From NCBI GenBank assembly GCA_030666765.1, contig DAOUXE010000031.1:1-8499 (forward strand): DNA of 8,499 bases, in the 5' to 3' direction. Source of the DNA: Methanosarcinales archaeon (GTDB lineage: Archaea; Halobacteriota; Methanosarcinia; Methanosarcinales; Methanogasteraceae). How positions within the stretch are numbered: position 1 is the stretch's first letter; every line of letters starts with the position of its first letter. The notes beneath the pieces are model-generated. The model was not told the origin of the DNA and made no database searches. It worked only from the letters and a program-made list of their open reading frames with translations. A program made the position numbers and the translations under genes. Shown one piece after another: positions 1-6,620 of the stretch.

Positions 1-732
1 AGAGCAGTGGCAACAGCACTGCTTGTAACGTTGGCTGCAATGTCAAACGCAATCGCAGGATCTGGGGACGACAACGACGCTTCATATCCTGAGGTTGGGG
101 TTGAATGGGTAAATGATTATACTTATCCATATAGCGATCTAAGCAATTGCGATGACTCTGCCAACGGTCTATACAATAGACTTGGTAACATCGGTTGGAC
201 AAAAAGGTTCAACAAGGGAAATAGCAATGCAAAGGCAACACACTTCGAATCTGCGGGGCAGGATTCCTCGTATATCGATGCTGTTGACATTGCATTGTAT
301 TCGGGACACGGACATTCAAACAAACTGGATATTTCCACGGTATGGGAGAAGGTGTATTACAATGAGGCTCAATGGGGTGATTATGACCTCGAGTGGATCG
401 GTCTGGATTGCTGCTATGCTGGCAGTTCATACTTCGCATATCCATTGAACGGAATACACCTGATCTGCGGCTTTTCCACAACAGCGAACGACTTTGATAA
501 TGGCAAACATTGGGCAGATTATCTCATCGATGATGGTGCTGGTGATGATGCATACACCGTAAAGAATTCATGGTTTTATGGCATGGATGTGCATCATGGT
601 GCCGGTACCACGCTCCGGGTGAATGGAGAGAACACAGATTGTGGAACCGACTATATCTGGGGGCAGGGCTCAGTCATTACCGATCCACCTGTCGATGGGT
701 CATATACCTACTGGACATACAACTGTAACTAA
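1..732 (+). CDS. Secreted DUF6345-like protein with caspase-like His/Cys motif (5' partial)
   Basis: The frame is open to the first base of the window. A GTG at 7 could start it, but Arg-Ala codons lie upstream in frame and a signal peptide needs a basic N-region, so the true start is probably outside. Numbering from GTG 7, residues 1-17 are a hydrophobic signal with a plausible cleavage after NAIA. The mature part has SGHGH at 99-103 and DCCYAG at 134-139, separated by about 30 residues that include the WGDYDLEW stretch, then GIHLICGFSTTAND near 149-162. From memory this matches the DUF6345 family. Caspase-fold (clan CD) peptidases place the catalytic His in SGHG and the Cys in D-x-C, so H101 and C136 are candidate catalytic residues; this is inference. 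The stop abuts a strong ribosome binding site for the next gene, so the two are co-translated. Several extra Cys (48, 135, 153, 212, 240) could form disulfides outside the cell. It may instead be a non-catalytic member of the fold. Confidence 0.65.
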   Translation, partial: RAVATALLVTLAAMSNAIAGSGDDNDASYPEVGVEWVNDYTYPYSDLSNCDDSANGLYNRLGNIGWTKRFNKGNSNAKATHFESAGQDSSYIDAVDIALYSGHGHSNKLDISTVWEKVYYNEAQWGDYDLEWIGLDCCYAGSSYFAYPLNGIHLICGFSTTANDFDNGKHWADYLIDDGAGDDAYTVKNSWFYGMDVHHGAGTTLRVNGENTDCGTDYIWGQGSVITDPPVDGSYTYWTYNCN

Positions 733-739
733 GGAGGTG
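733..739 (+). promoter_or_regulatory. Strong Shine-Dalgarno for the 746 gene
   Basis: GGAGGTG directly follows the TAA stop at 730-732 and sits 6 nt before ATG 746. It is a near-perfect match to the archaeal anti-SD. It fixes the start of the downstream gene and implies both genes share one transcript. Confidence 0.85.
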
Positions 740-745
740 TAACAG

Positions 746-1681
746 ATGAGAAAAATTATACTTGGCCTACTGGCAATAGTCATGTTGGCATCCGTTATCC
801 AGACAGTTCATCCATTCTATGGGCCGTCTGAATCGCATGTCACCGCAACCAAATCAGGCAGTGCACAAACCTTCACACTTGCGGCATCATTTCCTGTAGT
901 GAATGATACAATTAAGGTGTTTGAGGTAAGAACTCCTGAAGTTACTCCAGAATACGTAGAAGGGATTGGCAGGAAACTGGAATTCACGGGCAGTGCTGGT
1001 GATTCAAATCCTGGCACCATAGGCATGGTGGATGAGATCGAGAGGCGGCATCTGCAGGTTTATATGGATTCCGGGGGAATATGGTACTGTGTACTGGATA
1101 AGATGCATCCTGTAGTGGACTTGCAACCGGATCTGCCTTCTGATGACGATGCAGAGAGGATAGCTACCGAATTCCTTCATAACCGAGATATACTTCCAGA
1201 AGGTGCGGTATTCGATAGAGTAATCGCAGATCAGCAGACAACTGCCGTGAAGGGTTCAGATGAAGTTGTATCTTCATATAACGTAACTCTTCAGGCGCTA
1301 TTTGCACGAAAGATTAACAATCTTCCAGTTGTCGGTCCGGGAAATAAGTTAAAGGTTTTCATCGGAGATAACAGCGAAGTTGTTGGGCTATTCAGGGTAT
1401 GGAGGGATATAGAGCCGTACAAGGATGTTGCACTCAAAACGCCAGAAGCAGCATACGAGGATCTGGTTGCTGGCAATGTCATGGTCGCTACCCGCGCCGC
1501 TGGCGATGAGGTGACCATAAAAGAGGTGTATTTAGCATACTGGATGGAACCTGCAGATAGCAGACAGGAATATGTGCTTCCTGTGTACGTGTTCGAAGGA
1601 GATGCGACGAATAAAGAGATCGACGGCATAGTGCCATTTACCGGGTATGTACGTGCCGTACAGGATGGGGAATTATTTTAA
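746..1681 (+). CDS. Secreted protein of unknown function, possible propeptide/inhibitor partner of the preceding DUF6345-like protein
   Basis: The 311-residue product begins with a basic-hydrophobic signal sequence (RK at 2-3, hydrophobic core about 4-19) and no other membrane segment. I do not recognise it with certainty. Three regions stand out: KVFEVRTPEVTPEYV at 57-71; an acidic-helical segment SDDDAERIATEFL at 132-144; and a beta-rich half containing LPVVGPGNKLKVFIGDN (193-209), GLFRVWRDIEPY (214-225) and YVLPVYVFEG (276-285). Repeated alpha/beta units ending in a 'LPVY.F.G' strand resemble PepSY/YycI-like or peptidase-propeptide folds. My recollection is that some bacterial DUF6345 proteins carry a comparable N-terminal region fused to the DUF6345 domain, which would make this a split partner; that is inference. 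It starts 13 nt after the preceding stop, behind a strong SD, and is followed at once by a T-rich stretch, so it is likely the last gene of the transcript. Confidence 0.7.
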   Translation: MRKIILGLLAIVMLASVIQTVHPFYGPSESHVTATKSGSAQTFTLAASFPVVNDTIKVFEVRTPEVTPEYVEGIGRKLEFTGSAGDSNPGTIGMVDEIERRHLQVYMDSGGIWYCVLDKMHPVVDLQPDLPSDDDAERIATEFLHNRDILPEGAVFDRVIADQQTTAVKGSDEVVSSYNVTLQALFARKINNLPVVGPGNKLKVFIGDNSEVVGLFRVWRDIEPYKDVALKTPEAAYEDLVAGNVMVATRAAGDEVTIKEVYLAYWMEPADSRQEYVLPVYVFEGDATNKEIDGIVPFTGYVRAVQDGELF

Positions 1682-1682
1682 T

Positions 1683-1702
1683 GTTTCCCCTTTTTTATTT
1701 TT
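1683..1702 (+). terminator. T-rich transcription terminator
   Basis: Starting 2 nt after the stop at 1681 is a pyrimidine tract, TTTCCCC followed by six T, an A and five T. Oligo-T on the coding strand is the usual archaeal termination signal. There is no hairpin. It probably ends the two-gene transcript above, although the same AT-rich block may also hold the next promoter. Confidence 0.45.
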
Positions 1703-1718
1703 ATAATTTAAAATGGAG
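1701..1718 (+). promoter_or_regulatory. TATA-like element and SD before the 1728 gene
   Basis: TTATAATTTA at 1701-1710 is TATA-like and lies about 24 nt before ATG 1728, which would predict a leaderless or near-leaderless message. GGAG at 1715-1718 is 9 nt before the same ATG, so if the gene is instead read from a longer transcript an SD is available. Both readings favour ATG 1728 over the in-frame ATG 1713, which has neither. Confidence 0.35.
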
Positions 1719-1727
1719 TCAGAAGAT

Positions 1728-2156
1728 ATGAAAATATTAAAAGTAATAGTGATAATTCTGCTCACCATCCTTGCAGGATACTGGTATTTTGAATATCCAC
1801 GCACTGATAAAATCACCATCGGGTATGAGGGTGGTGAAAGCATTGTGTTAACGTCCGGATCAGAAGGATATCGTGAAGCAAGAGGTGAGATATTAAATAT
1901 CACAAAAAGTATAAATGGTAGGATTAAAGGTGTCGAAGAGGATTGGAATATGCCAGAGCGAAAGAAACGTGCTGATTATATCGAACTGGAGTTCTCGAGA
2001 CCCACTGATATAACTACAGGGATGGGTACATTGAAGGATGTGCGTGCCATATACATAGAACGGGAGAGTTCTGTTGTATTCGTGGATTATACATGGGCAT
2101 GGGTCTGGAACATGTATGGGAGTGAATTGAAATGGCAAGGAGCCTCGAATGAATGA
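1728..2156 (+). CDS. Small single-pass membrane-anchored protein, unknown function
   Basis: The product from ATG 1728 has 142 residues. An alternative in-frame ATG at 1713 would add five residues, but the GGAG at 1715-1718 fits 1728. Residues 3-20 form one hydrophobic helix (signal anchor or signal peptide; two Lys at positions 2 and 5, none after). The remaining about 120 residues are soluble, rich in charged residues and beta-prone, with YIELEFSRP near the middle and a Trp-rich C-terminus (WAWVWNMYG). No known motif is visible. It is followed 19 nt later by the winged-helix membrane regulator, so the two are likely co-transcribed and might act together at the membrane, for example as an extracytoplasmic sensor and its regulator; this rests on position only. 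Confidence 0.6.
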   Translation: MKILKVIVIILLTILAGYWYFEYPRTDKITIGYEGGESIVLTSGSEGYREARGEILNITKSINGRIKGVEEDWNMPERKKRADYIELEFSRPTDITTGMGTLKDVRAIYIERESSVVFVDYTWAWVWNMYGSELKWQGASNE

Positions 2157-2175
2157 TCGAAAAGAGATATAACCG

Positions 2176-2680
2176 ATGCGGAACTCTTGTGATTTTATGC
2201 CACCAGAAGAGATTATCATAGACAAAGATTCTATTGATGTTTTGTCATCCGATACGAGAGTTGCCATTCTCAAATCACTCGATTCCACAGGGAGTATGAC
2301 TGCAACAAGATTATCAGAGGTGTTGAATCTTTCTAAATCCACTGTACATGAGCATTTAACAAGATTAGCTGAGGCAGGTTTTGTAAAAAAAAGATGATAG
2401 CCGCAAATGGGTTTATTGGGAACTTACCCACAAAGGTAGAGGTGTTTTGCATCCACACAAGCAGACCCGAATTCTCTTTTTGCTTATATCCGGGACGTTG
2501 ACCCTGATCGGTGGAATCGCGGAGATGTACCGTGCTGCCAAGGATATGCTTGCGCCGGCAGCACCGGCAATGAAAGGGATCACTATTCCGGTAGAAATGC
2601 ATCTTGTGATTGGTGTTATGCTGGTTTTTGTTGGTGTGCTGCTTCTGTATCTTGGTTTTCGTGCAAAATGGAAGAGATGA
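2176..2680 (+). pseudogene. Winged-helix (ArsR/MarR-like) regulator with two C-terminal membrane helices, frameshifted in an A8 run
   Basis: The reading frame from ATG 2176 encodes an N-terminal winged helix: SSDTRVAILKSL (24-35), a helix-turn-helix with recognition helix SKSTVHEHLTRLAEAGFV (53-70), then VKKR and a TGA at 2395. Removing one A from the eight A at 2385-2392 restores a 167-residue protein: the wing continues as DDSRKWVYWELTHKGRGVL (73-91), followed by hydrophobic helices at about 98-117 and 141-161 and a basic end, RAKWKR. Wing, recognition helix and two-helix tail in this order are a common architecture of archaeal membrane-tethered regulators, so the two halves clearly belong together. 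As read, only 73 residues are made, without wing or membrane anchor. Possible causes are a homopolymer sequencing error, a recent inactivation, or slippage-based expression. Stop is TGA at 2678-2680. The start lacks a convincing SD; an in-frame ATG at 2197 is an alternative. Confidence 0.8.
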
Positions 2681-2918
2681 ACGAAGTAATCGGATGTGTG
2701 TGCGCTGTTCGTGACGTGCATCATACAAGAAATAACATACTTTGTAGCCACCCATGTTTTGGAGATCGATCAACTTCCGCATCAAATGGAGCTGTTAACC
2801 TGGTGGCGTTGAGCTGATATGACGAAACACTTCTCACCAACTCGAAAAAACACCACCCACGTTATGCATCATTCTCAAGATCGGATGCAGCGTCTTCACA
2901 AGAACACCGACACCAGCG

Positions 2919-4355
2919 TCACGCCAGAGCCATCCAGATCGCACCAGCCACGATGCCACCGATAGCGGTTGATACCACGTTCACACCGTTATTTGAGAGG
3001 ATACCCCGCTGCTGCAGGGTTGCGCCGAGAAGACTGTCGATGTTCGTGCCGAGAAATCCGCTTATGACAACGATAGACATTCCGAGGATACCTGCAGCGT
3101 CTGCCTCGATCACCCCAAAGAGGAGCGCGAGAAGCGCGATTGCAAGAGATCCAAATAGCGCAGCAGTCTCACCGAGTGAAGATACGCCCCCATCGACACC
3201 GGGGTCAACTTTCGCAAGTGTGGTGATCATGCGGGGACTTCCCTCGTACGTCGTCCCGATCTCACTTGCAAGCGTGTCGCCAGTTGCTGTTGCAACCGAG
3301 CCAAGGTACACGTAAAGGATCGTGGTTGCCACCTCCGGGAATATCGGATAGCAGATGCTTGCAGCGATCGCAACGATGCTGTTGCTAAAGACATTCTTAT
3401 AACCCCTCGCGCCTCCTTTCCCTTGCGCAATCCCGAGCGACTGCTTATACTCGTATTTGTACTTTGTAAATCCACCCCCTAGCAAATAAAATGTCAGGAG
3501 AAGCAGGAACCACCAGATATCCGTGAATACGATGATCAGAACTCCGACAAGAGTTGCGCTGAGCAGCCCCGAGATATCAGCAATCCCTGCCTTATATGCC
3601 AGATACCCAAGTATCAGTGCGAAAGCAAGCGCGAGCAGCATCGATTGATATGGGACTGAATATCCGAAACTGAAGAAGAGCCACATCACCATCGCAGAGC
3701 CAATCGGAACCGTGATGTTGTCATGAACCTTTGTCGAGATGCATTCGAGAAGCGCACCTGTTATGGCGCCTATGACTGAGATGAAGAATATTAGCTGGAG
3801 CGACACCGGAAATGATGTGGGCTCGGTCCAGTACAGTATCCAGCATCCGATCAGGAATGAAAAGACGGTTCCGGTGAAGAGAAGCGTTAAACTGACCTTG
3901 ATTGACTCAGGTTTTGTCCTTCCCAGAGAGTATCCGCGTTCTGGGTACTTGATGTTACCGAGTGCCCCGTACCTTGCCTGATTGGCAACACGCAGGATCG
4001 TTGCGACACCGTCGCCGAAGGTGGTGATCGCTATCGCACCTCCGATGATGAAGACTGGAAACTCATATCCTGTGAATGTGAGCGTCCATGCGATCAGAAG
4101 CAGAAGCAACATGCTCCCGCTGAGACAGATCGCGCCCATGGGTCTTTCGATGGCTACACCCGACCTGTGATATGTCAGGATTCCAAAGAGCCCACCTGAC
4201 CGCGGTAGTAACAGGACGAAGAGGAATAAGAGAAGCGATAGTAGTACGAGATACTGTAAAGGCAGGAACGGAAACGCGAGGACAACCATACCGATCAAGA
4301 TATGGAGTGTCTGCCTCTTATACTCATGTTCGACATCGATGTGTGTGTAGGTCAC
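2919..4355 (-). CDS. Integral membrane protein: dolichol/phytol kinase-like domain fused to DUF92 (TMEM19/VTE6-like) domain
   Basis: The 478-residue product is almost wholly hydrophobic helices. The N-terminal half (about 1-230) shows marks of the CTP-dependent dolichol/phytol kinase family: RQTLHILIG at 14-22, FGDGVATI at 113-120, GRTKPESIK at 145-153 and ALLECISTKVHDNITVPIG at 201-219 (the conserved E...DN..P pattern). The C-terminal half (about 240-478) is DUF92, with GGGFTKYKYEYKQ (293-305), GKGGARG (312-318), ATGDTLASEIG (357-367), GVDGGVSSLGE (386-396) and GTNIDSLLGATLQ (436-448). In plants the separate relatives VTE5 and VTE6 phosphorylate phytol and phytyl phosphate, so a polyprenol or geranylgeraniol salvage kinase pair in one chain is a reasonable inference; the substrate is unknown. 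The GTG start overlaps the ksgA stop by four bases (GTGA), which implies translational coupling, and a GGGGGA stretch lies 8 nt upstream. Confidence 0.8.
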   Translation of the reverse strand: MTYTHIDVEHEYKRQTLHILIGMVVLAFPFLPLQYLVLLSLLLFLFVLLLPRSGGLFGILTYHRSGVAIERPMGAICLSGSMLLLLLIAWTLTFTGYEFPVFIIGGAIAITTFGDGVATILRVANQARYGALGNIKYPERGYSLGRTKPESIKVSLTLLFTGTVFSFLIGCWILYWTEPTSFPVSLQLIFFISVIGAITGALLECISTKVHDNITVPIGSAMVMWLFFSFGYSVPYQSMLLALAFALILGYLAYKAGIADISGLLSATLVGVLIIVFTDIWWFLLLLTFYLLGGGFTKYKYEYKQSLGIAQGKGGARGYKNVFSNSIVAIAASICYPIFPEVATTILYVYLGSVATATGDTLASEIGTTYEGSPRMITTLAKVDPGVDGGVSSLGETAALFGSLAIALLALLFGVIEADAAGILGMSIVVISGFLGTNIDSLLGATLQQRGILSNNGVNVVSTAIGGIVAGAIWMALA

Positions 4356-5182
4356 CTTTGATTCCCCCTATAATGCTCGGTCCTGCTAGATGTGGCAGCA
4401 CCGGTGGATCGCTCATGGCGAGCCATCATACATTTCTCAGATAGTAAAGCCAGTTCGGCAGCAGGCAGTTCTTCGGGACGCTTATCCAGCACCTCGCCAG
4501 AGAGCCCAAGATTCTTAAGATCCTTGACACCGGTGAACGCTGTGATCGAGTTCTTAAGTTTCTTTCTGCGCTGCGAAAATACTGCTGTTAAGAATTTCGA
4601 GAAGAACCAGGGATCCAAGACGTCGTATTCAGGTGCATGCGGGGTTACTCTTACGATTGCTGACCGTACACCCGGCTCTGGCGAGAATGCTTCCGGAGGT
4701 ACAATCTCAAGCAACTCCACAAGAGCGCGGTACTGGACACAGATTGAGAGTTTGCCATACTCTTTTGATCCGGGAGGTGCCGCCATCCGCCTTGCAAACT
4801 CGTACTGGTACATCAGAACCGCCATATCGAAGGGATGCTTGAGTAGCTTGAATGTGATCTCTGAAGAGATCGAATACGGAAGGTTCGAAACGATTTTGTT
4901 GAAACCGAACTTGAACTCGGATTTTGAAAAATCGATTTTGAGCACATCGCCATGTATAGTCTCCACGTTTGTGTTCTCGAAGCGTCGGTTCAACAGTCCG
5001 GCAAATGCTGCATCTAATTCGATTGCGAAAACCTTCCTCACGCGCTTCCTGAGTTCCTCTGTGAGAACTCCAGTTCCGGCACCGATCTCCAGCACTACGT
5101 CACGATGATGGAGATCTGCGTACTCTATGATGTTGTACAGAACCGGGTCATCGATCAGGATGTGTTGATCGGATATTGCCAT
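4352..5182 (-). CDS. ksgA: rRNA adenine N6,N6-dimethyltransferase KsgA/Dim1 (16S rRNA)
   Basis: This SAM-dependent enzyme dimethylates two adjacent adenosines near the 3' end of 16S rRNA during small-subunit maturation. From ATG 5182 the product has 276 residues, close to the archaeal norm. Visible motifs are SDQHILID at 4-11 (family N-terminal Q-H/N-x-L), SAM motif I VLEIGAGTG at 30-38, acidic E55 after motif II, HGDVL at 77-81, catalytic motif NLPY at 100-103 and the C-terminal FSQRRKKLKN at 202-211. The frame remains open up to ATG 5254 (300 residues), but those 24 extra residues would lie inside the DUF655 gene and look unlike the family, so I chose 5182, which is 7 nt after the DUF655 stop. 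The last about 20 residues (Ser/Thr/Arg-rich) extend past the usual end. Its stop overlaps the GTG of the downstream membrane protein. Confidence 0.93.
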   Translation of the reverse strand: MAISDQHILIDDPVLYNIIEYADLHHRDVVLEIGAGTGVLTEELRKRVRKVFAIELDAAFAGLLNRRFENTNVETIHGDVLKIDFSKSEFKFGFNKIVSNLPYSISSEITFKLLKHPFDMAVLMYQYEFARRMAAPPGSKEYGKLSICVQYRALVELLEIVPPEAFSPEPGVRSAIVRVTPHAPEYDVLDPWFFSKFLTAVFSQRRKKLKNSITAFTGVKDLKNLGLSGEVLDKRPEELPAAELALLSEKCMMARHERSTGAATSSRTEHYRGNQR

Positions 5183-5189
5183 TATCGCT

Positions 5190-5795
5190 TCATCGTCTGT
5201 CTTTCTTTCGGGAGGGTTCCGGAGGTTTCGTGGTGAACAACCGGTACCTGACATTGTTCATGAGTTCATTCTCGATCTGATGCGCAAAGATGGTTTCTGG
5301 TCTGTGTACACCCTTCACCCTCTGTGTTAAGTCCTCGAAACTTTTGAAATTTCCGGCTTTCCGCTCTTCAAGTATCGCCCACATCAGTTTCTTCCCGATC
5401 CCTGGCAGCAGTTCGAGCATGTGCTGTCTGGTAGATATCGGATAGGCAGCGTTTATGAATTTGATAAAACGCGTTTCATCGTTCAGAACGATCTTTTCCA
5501 GCACATAGATGAGTTCGCTCTGCGCACCGCGTGTGAGGGATCCGTACTCCAGTCTACGTTTCACATGATCGATCACATTGCGCTCTTTATTTCCGATACA
5601 GACACGCTCGCCAATCTGTATGGCCCCTCCTTCGGTAGGCACCATCTCGACCAGAACAAAGTATTTCTCACCGATCCCCTGTATGGACGGCTTCTTCTGG
5701 TACACGGGTCTGTTGTCACTCGAATCCCCGTACGGGAGATAATCCAGAATCCACGCATACTCCTCCTTTCCGGCTCTCTTATCGCTGTTTAGCAT
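5190..5795 (-). CDS. DUF655 family protein (COG1491), predicted RNA-binding OB-fold/HhH protein
   Basis: The 201-residue product matches DUF655, an archaeal family usually found between rpoF and ksgA. The N-terminal part (about 11-75) begins EEYAWILDYLPYG and includes KYFVLVEMVP (44-53) and GERVCIG (62-68), consistent with an OB-like beta barrel. The C-terminal part holds a helix-hairpin-helix, MLELLPGIGKKLMWAILEER at 126-145, followed by FKSFEDLTQRVKGVHRPETI, the standard HhH extension. The tail PEPSRKKDRR is basic. Biochemical function is not established; neighbours suggest a role in ribosome assembly, rRNA processing or tRNA metabolism. It starts 26 nt after the rpoF stop, with GGGTG 5 nt before the ATG, and ends 7 nt before the preferred ksgA start. 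Confidence 0.9.
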   Translation of the reverse strand: MLNSDKRAGKEEYAWILDYLPYGDSSDNRPVYQKKPSIQGIGEKYFVLVEMVPTEGGAIQIGERVCIGNKERNVIDHVKRRLEYGSLTRGAQSELIYVLEKIVLNDETRFIKFINAAYPISTRQHMLELLPGIGKKLMWAILEERKAGNFKSFEDLTQRVKGVHRPETIFAHQIENELMNNVRYRLFTTKPPEPSRKKDRR

Positions 5796-5821
5796 CGGAA
5801 CACCCGGGTCACCAATTCGCC

Positions 5822-6172
5822 TTACGCTACGTCAGCCACGAGATCCAGCATCCGGTCCAGATCCTCGGTAGTCAATATAAACCGCTCCTTCGCATAGATG
5901 CTGCGAAGTTCATCCCTCGTTTCAGGAAGAATATCTGCAATCCTGATTGCGATTTCAGGTTTCATCTTCTCAAGTTCCATCAGATCGGTAACCAAAGCGC
6001 GAGATTTTTTAGCATCGCTCTTTGAGAATGCATCGATATGGCGAATCGCTTTTTTGAGTTCGTAACCAAGCCCTTCCACTTCTTCTGCCCTCTCTTCCTT
6101 GATACGATCCAGAAGTTCTTTCGCCTCCGGAATTGTCAGAAGCTCCTCATTGATAACATTTTTTACGATCAT
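5822..6172 (-). CDS. rpoF: DNA-directed RNA polymerase subunit F (Rpb4)
   Basis: The 116-residue product is archaeal Rpb4/RpoF, which pairs with RpoE (Rpb7) to form the stalk of RNA polymerase and helps open-complex formation and termination. The HRDC-like helical fold is visible: the start IVKNVINEELLTIPEAKELLDRIKEE is the family's N-terminal tip and strand, and EKMKPEIAIRIADILPETRDELRSIYAKERFILTTEDLDRML-type helices close the protein (motifs LPETRDELRSIYAKE at 82-96 and LTTEDLDRMLDLV at about 99-111). Length is typical. GAGGT lies 6 nt before ATG 6172, and the gene follows the L21e stop by 26 nt. This gene order is conserved in archaea. Confidence 0.93.
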   Translation of the reverse strand: MIVKNVINEELLTIPEAKELLDRIKEERAEEVEGLGYELKKAIRHIDAFSKSDAKKSRALVTDLMELEKMKPEIAIRIADILPETRDELRSIYAKERFILTTEDLDRMLDLVADVA

Positions 6173-6198
6173 ACCAAACCTCGCTACTCATACTGCTA

Positions 6199-6489
6199 CT
6201 ACTGCTGTGGACTTAAGTGCTGTGGATATACGATAACTTCTTTTGTGGCATTGCCGTCGCGTACTGAAAGGAGATATGCGCGACCGCGCCGCGCTGTGAC
6301 CTTGCCAGTGCGTCCATGAAACTTGGGGTTCGGCATTCCCTTGTGTATGCTCGGATCGAGGATGATATGAGCCATATCTCCTGTTTCAAACTCCTGAATC
6401 GCCTTACTGATCGCTGACAACCCTCTTTTTCTCGATGGTTTCTTTAATTTGTGTCGGGTCTTTCTCCGTTCACCATGTGACTTTGCCAT
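6199..6489 (-). CDS. rpl21e: Large-subunit ribosomal protein L21e
   Basis: The product is ribosomal protein L21e, a 50S component specific to archaea and eukaryotes. From ATG 6489 it has 96 residues, the usual size, and starts [15 protein letters not shown], the conserved N-terminus. Other family marks are the basic [29 protein letters not shown], and [18 protein letters not shown] with the final YPQHLSPQ. An in-frame ATG at 6501 would add VMN-type residues unlike the family; no SD precedes either ATG, and a TATA-like element about 30 nt upstream of 6489 suggests a near-leaderless message. The stop is TAG, followed at once by a second in-frame TAG. It leads the minus-strand operon. Confidence 0.95.
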   Translation of the reverse strand: MAKSHGERRKTRHKLKKPSRKRGLSAISKAIQEFETGDMAHIILDPSIHKGMPNPKFHGRTGKVTARRGRAYLLSVRDGNATKEVIVYPQHLSPQQ

Positions 6490-6514
6490 ATTCATAACCA
6501 TACATACTCTATGG

Positions 6515-6522
6515 ATTTAAGT
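6515..6522 (-). promoter_or_regulatory. TATA-like element for the L21e operon
   Basis: On the minus strand this reads ACTTAAAT. A start about 25 nt downstream would fall near 6493, only a few bases before ATG 6489 and past ATG 6501, fitting the lack of an SD and the preferred L21e start. CTTATATG at 6544-6537 is an alternative box that would give a leader of about 26 nt. Confidence 0.35.
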
Positions 6523-6530
6523 GTTGCGCA

Positions 6531-6544
6531 GAAAAACATATAAG
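6531..6544 (+). promoter_or_regulatory. BRE/TATA promoter of the multiheme cytochrome
   Basis: An A-rich BRE-like GAAAAA (6531-6536) precedes CATATAAG (6537-6544). Transcription would begin near 6565, about 55 nt before the cytochrome ATG. The TATA core is nearly palindromic and could also serve the divergent L21e operon, but the purine-rich BRE is on the side that supports plus-strand direction. Confidence 0.45.
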
Positions 6545-6577
6545 CATCCGCACATAATTGAAAAGGTGCTAATTCCA

Positions 6578-6619
6578 ATGTTAGTTCAGATCAGAAATAA
6601 AGACAAGGATGTGATATGA
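6578..6619 (+). CDS. Possible 13-codon upstream ORF in the cytochrome leader
   Basis: ATG 6578 opens a short frame encoding MLVQIRNKDKDVI and ends in TGA at 6617-6619, one base before the cytochrome ATG at 6621. AGGTG at 6564-6568 lies 9 nt upstream of its ATG. If translated, ribosomes ending there could re-start at 6621, coupling the two. The predicted transcription start is close to the SD, so the uORF may not be fully transcribed, and such a short frame can occur by chance. Confidence 0.3.
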   Translation: MLVQIRNKDKDVI

Positions 6620-6620
6620 G

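Noticed and set aside
2333..2785. Minus-strand frames of 150 and 112 codons over the regulator's C-terminal half
   Set aside because: They overlap a segment whose plus-strand translation clearly continues the winged helix and membrane helices; no start signals or motifs.
2681..2918. Intergenic region between convergent genes
   Set aside because: Checked for small ORFs, hairpins and T tracts on both strands; only very short frames and no clear terminator were seen.
2953..3315. Plus-strand frame (120 codons) opposite the DUF92 half
   Set aside because: Low-complexity Ser/Pro/Arg translation antisense to conserved DUF92 motifs.
4392..5108. Long plus-strand frame (238 codons) opposite ksgA
   Set aside because: It is antisense to a clear methyltransferase with all motifs, has no SD and no recognisable domain.
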